Origin: Lutibacter litoralis
Lineage (GTDB): Bacteria > Bacteroidota > Bacteroidia > Flavobacteriales > Flavobacteriaceae
Assembly: GCF_014646675.1 (NCBI RefSeq)
Contig: NZ_BMNS01000001.1
Coordinates: 91,766-155,765 of the forward strand
Reading direction: 5' to 3'
DNA: 64,000 bases
Under the pieces are notes generated by a model, which worked only from the letters and a program-made list of their open reading frames with translations, was not told the DNA's origin and made no database searches. The translations under genes were made by a program, and so were the position numbers. Below are positions 1 through 9,537 of this stretch, piece by piece. Within the stretch, counting starts at the first letter, position 1. Each line of letters opens with the position of its first letter.

Positions 1-509
1 ACATCTTGCCCAGTATAACCTCTAGGATAGTAATCTGGGTGATTCCAGTCCAACTGAGAATAATAGGCATACAATTTTATGCCTTGTTTTTTACATTCTT
101 GTTCTAGAGCTCTAAAAATATCTTTACCATAAGGTGTTGCTTTTACAATATTATAATCTGAAACTTTAGAATTGTACATTGCAAAACCATCATGATGTTT
201 GGTAGTGATAGTTATGTATTTCATGCCAGCATCTTTAGCTAGTTTTACCAATTCTTTAGCATCAAATTTAGTAGGATTGAAAAATTTTGGCAATAATTGG
301 TATCTTTCTACTTTAATATTTTGATTGGTCATAACCCATTCGGCATCACCTAAAATGCTATAAACTCCCCAGTGGATAAACATTCCAAATTTATCATCTT
401 GAAAAGCCTCGCGAGCTTTTAAATTTTCTTTTGAAGGTTTATAAACCGATTGTGCAAAAATTGACTGGAAGCCAAACGTTATTAAAAACAAAAATAGTAA
501 CCGTTTCAT
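1..509 (-). CDS. Alpha-L-fucosidase (GH29), N-terminal part, cut by window start
   Basis: The reading frame starts with ATG at 509 and runs off the left edge, so only about 169 residues are visible. An N-terminal signal peptide ([19 protein letters not shown]) is followed by the GH29 motif KFGMFIHWG (about residues 44-52) and, further on, [17 protein letters not shown], the conserved stretch that lines the fucose pocket. The enzyme would release terminal alpha-L-fucose from glycans in the periplasm or outside the cell. It lies 30 bp downstream of the L-fuconate dehydratase gene on the same strand, which supports a fucose-use operon. The catalytic nucleophile lies outside the window, so activity cannot be judged. 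Confidence 0.9.
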   Translation of the reverse strand, partial: MKRLLFLFLITFGFQSIFAQSVYKPSKENLKAREAFQDDKFGMFIHWGVYSILGDAEWVMTNQNIKVERYQLLPKFFNPTKFDAKELVKLAKDAGMKYITITTKHHDGFAMYNSKVSDYNIVKATPYGKDIFRALEQECKKQGIKLYAYYSQLDWNHPDYYPRGYTGQD

Positions 510-539
510 TTTAGTTTTAATTTATTAAAATTAACAAAC

Positions 540-1841
540 TTATTTCCAAATTTTCCCTACTGGAAACTCATAGTCTATTAAAGATTGACTTTTTATTTCA
601 ATGCTATAACCTGGCAATAAAGGAGGCATATATGCGCCATTTTTAATTAGTACAGGATCTAAGAAGTGTTCGTGTAAATGATCTACATATTCAATAATAC
701 GTTCATCTAACGAAGCACTTACTGCAATATAATCAATCATAGATAAATGTTGTACATATTCACACAACCCAACCCCCCCAGCGTGCGGACAAACTGGAAT
801 ATTAAACTTTGCTGCCATTAATAAAATGGCTAAAATTTCGTTCACTCCACCAACCCTGCAACTATCTATCTGACAAATTTCAATAGCGCCAGCTTGCATT
901 AATTGTTTAAACACTACTCTGTTTTGACAATGTTCTCCAGTAGCAACTTTTATTGGAGCAACCGCTTTTGCAATTTTTGCATGACCTAAAATATCATCTG
1001 GGCTAGTTGGTTCCTCAATCCAATAAGGATTAAATTTAGCTAATTCAGCCATATTTTCAATAGCTTCATCCACATCCCATTTTTGATTGGCATCCATCAT
1101 TAGTTGCAAATCATCTCCAATTTCTTCTCTAATAATTGCAGCTCTTCGCATATCATCTTGTAAATCGGAACCCACTTTTATTTTCATATGTTTAAAGCCT
1201 GCTGCCTTCGCCTCACCACATAAACGTCTCATTTTAGTATCTGAATAGCCTAACCAACCTGCAGAAGTTGTGTATGCAGGATAGCCATTTTTCAACAAAT
1301 CTTCTATTCTTTGCTGTTTTGTAGCTTCTTTATTTTCTAATAAAGTTACTGCTTCATTAGGAGTTATTGCGTCTGTTATATAGGTAAAATCTATACATTT
1401 TACAAACTCTTCAGGACTCATATCAGCCAATAATTTCCATAATGGTTTTTCTTCAACTTTTGCATATAAATCCCAAACAGCATTTACAATTGCTCCTGTT
1501 GCTAAATGAATTACGCCTTTTTCTGGCCCTAACCATCTTAACTGACTATCGCCTGTTATCATTTTCCAAAAAGCACCCATATCTTGAGTAAAAGACTCTA
1601 AACTTTTACCAATAAGTAAGTACGCTAAAGACTTAATAGCTGCAACACACAACTCATTTCCTCTGCCAATTGTAAAGGTTAGTCCATGACCTTCAAACTT
1701 ATTTGGGAAATTTGTTTTTAAAATAACATAAGCTGCAGAATAATCTGGATCAGGATTCATAGCATCTGAACCATCAAGAGATTGACTTGTAGGAAAACGC
1801 ACATCTTTTACTTCAACAGCTGTAATAATAATTGATTTCAT
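540..1841 (-). CDS. L-fuconate dehydratase (enolase superfamily)
   Basis: 433 residues, the usual length for FucD/ENOSF1-type enzymes. These convert L-fuconate to 2-keto-3-deoxy-L-fuconate in the non-phosphorylated L-fucose pathway in the cytoplasm. Visible catalytic set: KIK with K220 and K222, metal ligands D250 (MMDAN), E276 (EEP) and E303 (GEHCQNR), D326, H353 (CPHAGG) and E382. This matches the family pattern of a KxK base, an Asp-His dyad and three acidic ligands. It sits between an AraC-type regulator gene (upstream) and an alpha-L-fucosidase gene (30 bp downstream), all on the minus strand, so released fucose is the likely substrate source. Other sugar-acid dehydratases of the superfamily remain possible, but residues and context favour fuconate. 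Confidence 0.88.
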   Translation of the reverse strand: MKSIIITAVEVKDVRFPTSQSLDGSDAMNPDPDYSAAYVILKTNFPNKFEGHGLTFTIGRGNELCVAAIKSLAYLLIGKSLESFTQDMGAFWKMITGDSQLRWLGPEKGVIHLATGAIVNAVWDLYAKVEEKPLWKLLADMSPEEFVKCIDFTYITDAITPNEAVTLLENKEATKQQRIEDLLKNGYPAYTTSAGWLGYSDTKMRRLCGEAKAAGFKHMKIKVGSDLQDDMRRAAIIREEIGDDLQLMMDANQKWDVDEAIENMAELAKFNPYWIEEPTSPDDILGHAKIAKAVAPIKVATGEHCQNRVVFKQLMQAGAIEICQIDSCRVGGVNEILAILLMAAKFNIPVCPHAGGVGLCEYVQHLSMIDYIAVSASLDERIIEYVDHLHEHFLDPVLIKNGAYMPPLLPGYSIEIKSQSLIDYEFPVGKIWK

Positions 1842-1862
1842 CTGTAAATTTTTAGTGTTCTT

Positions 1863-1906
1863 ATTAAAGCTTTAATGGAATGTTCTTATTGATACTTTCG
1901 CGAAAA
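1863..1906. promoter_or_regulatory. Two palindromes upstream of the fuconate dehydratase gene
   Basis: A perfect 14-bp palindrome (ATTAAAGCTTTAAT, 1863-1876) and a second one (TTTCGCGAAA, 1897-1906) lie 22 and 56 bp upstream of the dehydratase start. They could be operators. AraC-type proteins usually bind direct rather than inverted repeats, so the neighbouring AraC gene is not an obvious partner. Low confidence; short A/T palindromes are common in DNA this A+T rich, although the CGCG core of the second is not. Confidence 0.3.
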
Positions 1907-2050
1907 TAATCTTATCATTTTTAAAGAAAATTAAATCAACCAAATATAACCATCTAAAGTATTTGAGACTACCTACTTTTTTACATTTAGCAATACTTTT
2001 TTTGCTCTAAAAAAATAAAAACAACTAAAAAAGCAAAAATATAAGTTTAA

Positions 2051-2920
2051 TTACACACCTGATTTGTGCTTTTTCAAATATTCTTTAGGAGAAAAATTTG
2101 TGATTTTTTTAAACTGACGATTAAAATTTGACACATTGTTAAAACCACATTCGTAACAAATAGCTGTAATTGAATATTTTCCTTCAATTAGCATTTTACA
2201 AGCAAATCCAATTCTTAATTCATTTACATAATCTATAAATGTTTTTCGGTGAATTCTTTTAAAATAACGGCTAAAAGAAGATGGATTCATACAAGCAATA
2301 GCAGCAACATTATTTAAGCTAATTGAAGTATTAAAATTTTTAAAAATATATTCATAAATTTTATCTAAATTTCTACTTTCAGTTTTGTTAAATGAATTTA
2401 TAAATCCTTCACTAGACAATAATTTATAATTGTTATGTTTTGCCAAAGCATTTAAAATAGTTACAAAACTCATTACTTTTTGAAAGCCCGAAAGTTTAGC
2501 TAATTTTCTAATTTCTTGAATTGTTGATTTTTTTAAATCTATAAATTTTACACCTCTCTTTGCCCTTAAAATAAGTTCAGAAATATGTGACATTTCTGGG
2601 GTTTCGAAGAAAGTAGATCCTAAAAAATCTTTTTTGAAATGAATTGCAACAGCTTCTGAAATTAATTTAGAAGATTCTTCAAAATAAGCTTCATCATTCA
2701 ACCACATATGCGGTAAATTTTCACCAATAAGCACTATTTCTCCAACTTCAAATTTTTCAATAGCATCGCCTATAAAACGTGTTCCAGTACTTTTTTCTAT
2801 TAAAACTAATTCTAATTCTGCATGATAATGCCAGATCTTTAAAAAATAAGGATAACTGTTGCGGGTAACATTAAATGAATTATTTTTTAAACTACTTCTG
2901 TCTAATAAATGAAGTCTCAT
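2051..2920 (-). CDS. AraC-family transcriptional regulator
   Basis: 289 residues with an N-terminal cupin-like sensor part (HYHAELELVLI and GEIVLIGENLPHMWLN read as the sugar-binding jelly roll) and a C-terminal double helix-turn-helix, about residues 195-285. The typical signature is ITAICYECGFNNVSNFNRQFK followed by SPKEYLK. It is encoded upstream of, and in the same direction as, the fuconate dehydratase and fucosidase genes, with a 209-bp gap. It is therefore a reasonable activator of fucose use, with fucose or a fucose derivative as inducer; that is inference from position. It is transcribed away from the BNR-repeat gene at 3084 and could share the 163-bp intergenic region with it. Confidence 0.85.
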   Translation of the reverse strand: MRLHLLDRSSLKNNSFNVTRNSYPYFLKIWHYHAELELVLIEKSTGTRFIGDAIEKFEVGEIVLIGENLPHMWLNDEAYFEESSKLISEAVAIHFKKDFLGSTFFETPEMSHISELILRAKRGVKFIDLKKSTIQEIRKLAKLSGFQKVMSFVTILNALAKHNNYKLLSSEGFINSFNKTESRNLDKIYEYIFKNFNTSISLNNVAAIACMNPSSFSRYFKRIHRKTFIDYVNELRIGFACKMLIEGKYSITAICYECGFNNVSNFNRQFKKITNFSPKEYLKKHKSGV

Positions 2921-3083
2921 AAAATTACTTAATATTTATCTAACAATATTAACTAAAATATAGATTTATATGCAAAAAAAGTATCACAATTATTTTTAGT
3001 TTATGAATCGCTTTATCTGTTAATTTTAAAAAACAACTAAAATTAGTATCTTTCCTATCATTAAAACCACCAACTTATCAAAC

Positions 3084-6000
3084 ATGAAAAAATTTTTATT
3101 TGTATTGCTATCGTTATTTTTAATAAATCAGGGAAATTCTCAACAAATTGACCTCAACAAATTAAAAGAACTAAAAACACGTGCTATTGGTCCTGCAGGA
3201 ATGAGCGGAAGAATAACAGCAATTGATGTTGTAACCAATAACCCTGAAATTATTTATGCCGGAACTGCGTCTGGTGGTTTATGGAAATCTGAAAGTGGTG
3301 GTATAGAATGGACTCCAATTTTTGACAAACAAACAGCGATGTCTATTGGTGCGATTGCAATTCAACAAAGCAATCCTGATGTTATTTGGGCAGGAACTGG
3401 AGAAGGAAATCCACGAAATAGCTTAACTGGTGGTTATGGTTTGTATAAAAGTTTAGATGCTGGCAAGACCTGGAAATTAGTCGGATTAGAGAAAACTAGA
3501 AACATCCACAGAATAATAATTGACAAAGACAATCCAAATACAGTATATATTGGTGCAATTGGGTCTCCTTGGGGTGAACATCCAGAACGTGGAGTGTTTA
3601 AAACGACTGATGGAGGAAAAACCTGGTCGAAATCTTTATTTGTAAATAACAAAACTGGTTGTGCAGATTTAGTTATTGACCCTACCAATCCAAACAAACT
3701 AATTGCTGCAATGTGGGAACATAGACGCAAACCTTGGACTTTTAATTCAGGTGGTAAAGGGTCTGGTATGTATATAACCTATGATGGTGGTGATAATTGG
3801 AAAAAATTAACTGATGAAGATGGTTTACCAAAAGGAAATTTAGGTAGAATGGGCCTAGCAATTGCACCAAGTAACCCAAAATTTGTATATGCTTTGGTTG
3901 AAGCAAAAAAGAATGCTTTGTATAAGTCTGAAGACGGCGGTTTTTCTTGGAAAATGATCAATAACAAATCTGGAGTTGATGGCAGACCATTCTATTATTC
4001 AGATATTCATGTAGATTCAAAAAATGAAAATAGGATTTATTCGGTTAATACTTTTGTACATATGAGTATTGATGGAGGAAAATCTTTCAAGCAATTAATG
4101 CCTGCCTATGGAACTTCAGTTGGAGTGCACCCAGATCACCACGCTTGGTGGATTCACCCAGAAGATCCAAACTTTATGATTGATGGAAACGATGGTGGTT
4201 TAAATATTACACGAGACAAGGGAAAAACTTGGCGTTTTGCAGAAAATATTCCTGTTGCACAATTTTACCATATTAGTGTTGATAATGAATTTCCTTACAA
4301 TGTTTATGGTGGCATGCAAGATAACGGATCTTGGGTTGGCCCAGCTTATGTTTTAAAAGCTCAAGGAATACGAAATTCTTATTGGCAAGAATTAATGTTT
4401 GGCGATGGCTTTGATGTGGTTCCTGATCCTAAAAATACACGTTATGGGTATGCAATGTCTCAAGAAGGTTCTGTTGGAAGGTATGATAGAGCAACTGGAA
4501 ATGCTAAATATATTCGCCCAACGCATCCGAATGCTGCTATAAAATTGAGATTTAACTGGAATGCTGCTATTGCAATGAATCCTATTGATAAGCAAACCAT
4601 TTATTTTGGCAGTCAGTTTGTTCATCAATCAAAAGATAAAGGGCATACTTGGGATATTATTTCGCCAGATTTAACAACAAACAATCTTGATAAACAAAAA
4701 CAACATGAAAGTGGTGGAATTACGATGGATGCTACAGGAGCTGAAAACCATTGTACAATTATTGCAATTGAACCAAGTACTTTAGATGAAAATTTGCTTT
4801 GGGTTGGAACCGACGATGGAAACATTCAATTAACTTTAGATGGCGGTAAAACTTGGATAAATGTTTCTAAAAATATTAAAAAAATGCCTTCTGAAGCTTG
4901 GATTCCACAAATTAGAGCTTCAAAATTCAATAAAGGTGAAGCTTATATAGTTGTAAATAATTACAGACAATTCGATTTTAAACCTTATTTATATAGAACC
5001 CGTGATTTTGGTAAAACTTGGGAAAATATATTAGAAGGAAAAGATGAAACTTTTGGTTATACGCTTTCTATAATTCAAGATTTAGAACAACCAAATTTAT
5101 TATTTTTAGGAACAGAATATGGCTTATATTTTAGTATTGATGAAGGTAAAAACTGGACTAAATGGACAAATAACTATCCAAACGTTTCAACCATAGATTT
5201 AGCAATTCAGCCACGTGAACACGATTTAATTATTGGCACGTTTGGAAGAGCTGCCTATGTTTTAGACGATATTAGACCATTAAGAGCTTTGGCAAAAGAA
5301 GGCGCACAACTATTAAATAAAACCTTGCATTTATTTGAACCTCCTGCTGCTTTTATTACTCAAAATCAACAACCTACAGGAACACGGTTTGGAGCAAATG
5401 CAATATTTAACGGAGAAAATAGAGCAAAAGGGGCTATGATAACATATAGCATAAATAATCCTGTATCTCAAAAAGAACCTGTAAAAACTAATAAAAAGAA
5501 GAAAAACACTGAAACAACTAATTCAAAAGGAGAAAAACCACCAATAAAATACGACTCTATTATTTTTGAAGTTTTTAATGATCAAAATTACTTAATACGC
5601 ACTATAAAACAAAAAGCACCAAAAGAAAACGGAGTACATAGATTGTATTGGTATATGAATGAAAAAGGGAAACAAAGACCTTCTCGAAGAAAATTACGTA
5701 AAAATACTTCAGAACCAGGAGGTGTTACGGTATTGCCAGGAAATTATAAGATAAAACTTCATTTTGGAAATGAAACTGCTACCGAAAAAATAGCTATTGC
5801 TTACGATCCAAGGGTTGAGATGCCTTTTGAAGTTTTAAAAAATAAATATGACCTTTTAAAACAATTAGAAAACAAAATGGATGTTGCCGGAAAAGCAACC
5901 CAACGTTTATTGGAATCGAAAGAAATTGTTGAAGATTATCAAAAACGTATTAAGTCTCAAAAAAAGCAAAAAAAATATGAAAATTTATTAAAATCACACA

Positions 6001-6314
6001 CAGAAATATTGAAAAAAATAGATGATTTATTAGATAATATGCTTGGCAAAGTGGACAAACGTCAAGGTATTACTGCAACTGAGTTTCCAAGTACAATTTC
6101 TTATTTATATAATGCCAGCAGATATGTTAATGATTTAATGCAAAACCCTGGAAAAACAGAAACCACTTTGGTAAAAAATGCTGATAATAAAGTAAGTGCT
6201 GTAATTTCTAAAATTAACGAATTTTATAAAACAGCTTGGATAAATTACAAAAACAGTGTTGAAAACTTAAAACTTTCTCCTTTTGAGGAAGTTAAAAAAC
6301 TTGAATATAAATAA
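3084..6314 (+). CDS. Secreted BNR/Asp-box repeat protein (sortilin/VPS10-like beta-propeller)
   Basis: 1076 residues. A signal peptide (MKKFLFVLLSLFLINQGNS) is followed by many Asp-box turns of the form SxDGGKTW, for example KSLDAGKTWK, KTTDGGKTWS, ITYDGGDNWK, KSEDGGFSWK, TRDKGKTWR, LTLDGGKTWI and SIDEGKNWT. These mark the blades of one or two beta-propellers across roughly residues 30-740. The last 300 residues contain a lysine-rich linker (around 795-820) and a coiled, charged tail. Bacteroidota carry many such exo-proteins, often labelled glycosyl hydrolase or sortilin-like; substrate and activity are unknown. No type IX sorting tail is visible. A weak TATCTTTC element 38 bp before the ATG may be its -7 box. 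Confidence 0.85.
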   Translation: MKKFLFVLLSLFLINQGNSQQIDLNKLKELKTRAIGPAGMSGRITAIDVVTNNPEIIYAGTASGGLWKSESGGIEWTPIFDKQTAMSIGAIAIQQSNPDVIWAGTGEGNPRNSLTGGYGLYKSLDAGKTWKLVGLEKTRNIHRIIIDKDNPNTVYIGAIGSPWGEHPERGVFKTTDGGKTWSKSLFVNNKTGCADLVIDPTNPNKLIAAMWEHRRKPWTFNSGGKGSGMYITYDGGDNWKKLTDEDGLPKGNLGRMGLAIAPSNPKFVYALVEAKKNALYKSEDGGFSWKMINNKSGVDGRPFYYSDIHVDSKNENRIYSVNTFVHMSIDGGKSFKQLMPAYGTSVGVHPDHHAWWIHPEDPNFMIDGNDGGLNITRDKGKTWRFAENIPVAQFYHISVDNEFPYNVYGGMQDNGSWVGPAYVLKAQGIRNSYWQELMFGDGFDVVPDPKNTRYGYAMSQEGSVGRYDRATGNAKYIRPTHPNAAIKLRFNWNAAIAMNPIDKQTIYFGSQFVHQSKDKGHTWDIISPDLTTNNLDKQKQHESGGITMDATGAENHCTIIAIEPSTLDENLLWVGTDDGNIQLTLDGGKTWINVSKNIKKMPSEAWIPQIRASKFNKGEAYIVVNNYRQFDFKPYLYRTRDFGKTWENILEGKDETFGYTLSIIQDLEQPNLLFLGTEYGLYFSIDEGKNWTKWTNNYPNVSTIDLAIQPREHDLIIGTFGRAAYVLDDIRPLRALAKEGAQLLNKTLHLFEPPAAFITQNQQPTGTRFGANAIFNGENRAKGAMITYSINNPVSQKEPVKTNKKKKNTETTNSKGEKPPIKYDSIIFEVFNDQNYLIRTIKQKAPKENGVHRLYWYMNEKGKQRPSRRKLRKNTSEPGGVTVLPGNYKIKLHFGNETATEKIAIAYDPRVEMPFEVLKNKYDLLKQLENKMDVAGKATQRLLESKEIVEDYQKRIKSQKKQKKYENLLKSHTEILKKIDDLLDNMLGKVDKRQGITATEFPSTISYLYNASRYVNDLMQNPGKTETTLVKNADNKVSAVISKINEFYKTAWINYKNSVENLKLSPFEEVKKLEYK

Positions 6315-6370
6315 TATAGTAACACAGAACTTGTAAAACAAACTCAATTGCTAATTGCATATGAAGTCTC

Positions 6371-6421
6371 GAGAATATTTAATTGATTAAGGTTAAACTT
6401 ATAAATCAATTAAATATGCTC
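6371..6421. terminator. Bidirectional hairpin between convergent genes
   Basis: Two 18-bp arms (6371-6388 and 6404-6421) pair with a single mismatch around a 15-nt loop, between the convergent ends of the BNR gene and thiL. The stem is almost all A/T and there is no clear U-tract, so it may work as a weak two-way terminator or an RNA end-stabilising structure. Confidence 0.5.
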
Positions 6422-6431
6422 GCCTTTATAA

Positions 6432-7475
6432 CTATTTAATTGAATTCCAACCTTGTGCAGTTAGTTCTATTTGCTGACCAGCTCTTGTTACTAAATTTGC
6501 GCCATGACTTTTATCTGTAATGTGCCCAATTACTGTTAAATGTGGATTTGCTTTAATTTTTGGAAAATCTTCTTGTGATATTGTAAATAACAATTCGTAA
6601 TCTTCACCCCCGCTAAGTGCAATAGTTGTACTATTTAAATCAAACTCTTCACAAGTAGCAATAACTTGAGGGTCTAACGGAATTTTTTCTTCATATAAAT
6701 TACAACCAACATTAGATTGCTCACAAATATGTAAAATTTCAGAAGAAAGTCCATCTGAAATATCAATCATAGCAGTTGGTTTTACATCTAAATCTTTCAA
6801 TAATTTTATAATATCTTTTCTTGCTTCTGGCTTTAATTGTCTTTCAACTAAATATGAATAATTTGTTAAATCTGGTTGAGAATTTGGATTTACTTCAAAA
6901 ACTTGTTTTTCACGTTCCAACACTTGCAACCCTAAATATGCAGCACCTAAATCACCTGTTACAACCAATAAATCGTTTGTTTTTGCGGTATTTCTATATA
7001 CTACATCTTCTGCCTTAGCTTCACCAATTGCAGTGATACTAATTAGTAAGCCAGTAACTGAAGAAGTAGTGTCTCCTCCTACCAAATCTATTGCGTAATT
7101 CTTACAAGCCAAGTGAATTCCTTCATACAATTCTTCAATTGCTTCTAATGGAAAACGGTTAGAAACTGCAATTGAAACAGTTATTTGCGAAGCCATTCCA
7201 TTCATTGCGTAAACATCTGATAAATTTGCCATTACTGCTTTATAGCCCAAGTGTTTTAAAGGCATATAACTTAAATCAAAATGCACACCTTCAATCAATA
7301 AATCAGTTGTAACTATCACTTGTTTATTTTTAAAGTCTAAAACAGCGGCATCATCTCCTACTCCTTTAATTGTTGTAGAATGTGCTATTTTAAAATTTTG
7401 AGTCAAGTGTTTTATCAGACCAAATTCACCTAATTCAGCTAAACTTGTACGTGCTTGGTTTTTATCTTCTATCAT
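6432..7475 (-). CDS. thiL: Thiamine-monophosphate kinase
   Basis: Phosphorylates thiamine monophosphate to thiamine diphosphate with ATP in the cytoplasm, the last step of thiamine cofactor synthesis. Family signatures: LGEFGLI near the N-terminus, GVGDDAAVL (metal and ATP site), LVGGDTTSS, and ISDGLSSEI. I start it at the ATG at 7475 (protein MIEDKNQA, 347 residues) and not at the upstream in-frame codon at 7508. A consensus -7 element (TATCTTTG, 7480-7487) ends only four bases before this ATG, so the longer start would lie upstream of the promoter. No other thi genes and no TPP riboswitch are nearby, and the very short leader leaves no room for one. Confidence 0.9.
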   Translation of the reverse strand: MIEDKNQARTSLAELGEFGLIKHLTQNFKIAHSTTIKGVGDDAAVLDFKNKQVIVTTDLLIEGVHFDLSYMPLKHLGYKAVMANLSDVYAMNGMASQITVSIAVSNRFPLEAIEELYEGIHLACKNYAIDLVGGDTTSSVTGLLISITAIGEAKAEDVVYRNTAKTNDLLVVTGDLGAAYLGLQVLEREKQVFEVNPNSQPDLTNYSYLVERQLKPEARKDIIKLLKDLDVKPTAMIDISDGLSSEILHICEQSNVGCNLYEEKIPLDPQVIATCEEFDLNSTTIALSGGEDYELLFTISQEDFPKIKANPHLTVIGHITDKSHGANLVTRAGQQIELTAQGWNSIK

Positions 7476-7479
7476 TTTG

Positions 7480-7508
7480 CAAAGATAAATCTTTATAGGA
7501 AATAGCAA
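7480..7508 (-). promoter_or_regulatory. Promoter of thiL, probably leaderless
   Basis: On the minus strand TTG (7508-7506), an 18-bp spacer and TATCTTTG (7487-7480) fit the Bacteroidota sigma-ABfr consensus TTG-N17-20-TAnnTTTG. The ATG follows four bases later, so transcription should start at or next to the start codon. Confidence 0.6.
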
Positions 7509-7563
7509 TTACACTATCAATTATATTCATATTAAAAAAATACTATAAATCATTTTTTGTACC

Positions 7564-7571
7564 TATATTTG
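7564..7571 (+). promoter_or_regulatory. -7 element of the SUF operon
   Basis: TATATTTG, a perfect TAnnTTTG, lies 31 bp before the first gene of the SUF operon. No clear TTG is seen at the -33 distance, which may mean activator dependence or a weak promoter. Confidence 0.5.
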
Positions 7572-7602
7572 CACTAATTTAGAATTAATCTATATAAGCA
7601 AT

Positions 7603-7932
7603 ATGATAAAAGTTTCAGATATAGCAAAAAAGAAAGTTGTAGAGCTTATGACTGAGGATGGTTTTAACCCACAGGTTGATTTTGTGAGAGTTGGAGTTAA
7701 AAGCGGTGGATGCTCAGGACTTTCTTATGATTTAAAATTTGATAAAGAAAACCAAAATGAGGATAAGGTTTTTGAAGATAATGGTGTAAAAATTATTGTT
7801 GACAAAAAAAGTTTTCTTTATTTAGTTGGTACAACATTAGAATATTCTGGTGGTTTAAATGGTACTGGTTTTGTATTTAATAATCCAAATGCACAACGCA
7901 CTTGTGGATGTGGTGAGTCATTTTCACTCTAG
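7603..7932 (+). CDS. A-type iron-sulfur carrier (HesB/IscA/SufA family)
   Basis: 109 residues. The three conserved cysteines are C37 (GGCSGLSY), C101 and C103 (RTCGCGESF), the cluster ligands of A-type carriers. The protein receives Fe-S clusters from the SufBCD scaffold and passes them to target enzymes in the cytoplasm. It is the first gene of the SUF operon, 155 bp before sufB. That gap holds a decayed intergenic sequence (7964-8010) but no terminator, so transcription probably continues into sufB. SufA, IscA and ErpA cannot be told apart reliably by sequence alone. Confidence 0.92.
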   Translation: MIKVSDIAKKKVVELMTEDGFNPQVDFVRVGVKSGGCSGLSYDLKFDKENQNEDKVFEDNGVKIIVDKKSFLYLVGTTLEYSGGLNGTGFVFNNPNAQRTCGCGESFSL

Positions 7933-8087
7933 TTTAAAAGTTAAAAGTGTCGAATTCTTAGGATTGTCATACCTAAATAGGTAGGTTTCCATAGAAAAGA
8001 TAAATTTTTGTATTAAGAATGTATAGTTTAGATTTCTATTTTCACAAGAATCACAAGACTTAAACATAAATTCAGATAAAAAGAGAA

Positions 8088-9536
8088 ATGAACAAGTTTA
8101 CTGAAGACGATTTAAAAAAAGAACTCGAAACAAAAGAGTACGAATACGGTTTTTACACAGAAATAGAAGCTGATAAGTTTCCTATTGGTTTAAATGAAGA
8201 AGTTGTAATAGCAATTTCTAAAAAGAAAAAGGAACCAGAATGGATGACTTTATGGCGTTTAGAAGCTTTCAAAGTTTGGAAAGAAATGAAAGAACCAGAT
8301 TGGGCAAATGTTAAATATGAAAAACCAAAATTTCAAGACATTAGTTACTATTCAGCGCCTGTTCAAAAACCAAAATTAGACAGTTTAGACCAAGTAGATC
8401 CTGAATTATTAAAAACGTTTGATAAACTTGGAATTTCAATTGATGAGCAAAAACGTTTATCTAATGTTGCTGTAGATATAGTAATTGATTCTGTCTCAGT
8501 TGCAACTACTTTCAAAAAAACTCTGAATGAAAAAGGAATTATTTTTATGCCTATTTCAGAAGCCATTCAAGAACATCCGGAATTGGTGCGAAAATATTTA
8601 GGAACCATTGTTCCTACTAGTGATAATTTTTATGCCGCTTTAAATTCCGCTGTTTTTTCAGATGGATCTTTCTGTTATATCCCAAAAGGTGTTACTTGTC
8701 CAATGGAACTTTCAACATATTTTAGAATTAATGAAGGTGGAACTGGACAATTTGAACGCACATTGGTTGTTGCAGATGAAGGAAGTTTTGTAAGTTATTT
8801 AGAAGGATGTACAGCTCCTGCACGTGATGAAAATCAATTACACGCTGCTGTTGTTGAATTAATTGCTTTAGACGATGCAGAAATAAAATATTCAACTGTA
8901 CAAAACTGGTTTCCAGGAGATAAAGAAGGAAGAGGTGGAGTTTACAATTTCGTAACTAAAAGAGGTTTGTGCGAGAAAAACGCAAAAATTTCTTGGACTC
9001 AGGTTGAAACAGGTAGTGCAGTTACTTGGAAATATCCGAGTTGTGTTTTAAAAGGTGATAATTCGGTTGGGGAATTTTACTCAATAGCTGTTACCAATAA
9101 TTTTCAGCAAGCAGATACTGGTACAAAAATGATTCATTTAGGAAACAATACTAAAAGTACCATTATTTCTAAAGGAATTTCAGCAGGGCATTCACAAAAT
9201 TCATATAGAGGTTTAGTGCAAATTGGAGCTAGAGCAAAAAATGCACGTAACTTTTCGCAATGTGATTCACTTTTAATGGGAGATTTATGTGGAGCACATA
9301 CATTTCCATACATTGAAGTAAAAAATAAAACTGCCCAAGTTGAACACGAAGCAACAACTAGTAAAATTGGAGAAGATCAGCTTTTTTATTGCAATCAGCG
9401 TGGTATAGATACTGAAAAAGCAATTGCATTAATTGTTAATGGATTTAGTAAAGAAGTTTTAAATAAATTACCAATGGAGTTTGCAGTTGAAGCTCAAAAA
9501 TTATTGGAAATTAGTTTAGAAGGAAGCGTTGGATAA
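8088..9536 (+). CDS. sufB: Fe-S cluster assembly scaffold SufB
   Basis: 482 residues, full length for SufB. The conserved core is clear: [31 protein letters not shown], the beta-helix region ending in [23 protein letters not shown], and [22 protein letters not shown] near the C-terminus, including the conserved Glu-His-Glu and the cysteines used for cluster assembly. SufB forms the SufBC2D complex with the products of sufC and sufD downstream. The stop codon is one base before the ATG of the flavodoxin-like gene, showing tight coupling within the operon. Confidence 0.97.
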   Translation: MNKFTEDDLKKELETKEYEYGFYTEIEADKFPIGLNEEVVIAISKKKKEPEWMTLWRLEAFKVWKEMKEPDWANVKYEKPKFQDISYYSAPVQKPKLDSLDQVDPELLKTFDKLGISIDEQKRLSNVAVDIVIDSVSVATTFKKTLNEKGIIFMPISEAIQEHPELVRKYLGTIVPTSDNFYAALNSAVFSDGSFCYIPKGVTCPMELSTYFRINEGGTGQFERTLVVADEGSFVSYLEGCTAPARDENQLHAAVVELIALDDAEIKYSTVQNWFPGDKEGRGGVYNFVTKRGLCEKNAKISWTQVETGSAVTWKYPSCVLKGDNSVGEFYSIAVTNNFQQADTGTKMIHLGNNTKSTIISKGISAGHSQNSYRGLVQIGARAKNARNFSQCDSLLMGDLCGAHTFPYIEVKNKTAQVEHEATTSKIGEDQLFYCNQRGIDTEKAIALIVNGFSKEVLNKLPMEFAVEAQKLLEISLEGSVG

Positions 9537-9537
9537 T

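Noticed and set aside
7476-7602. TPP riboswitch before thiL
   Set aside because: The predicted promoter leaves no untranslated leader, and no thi-box sequence is visible.
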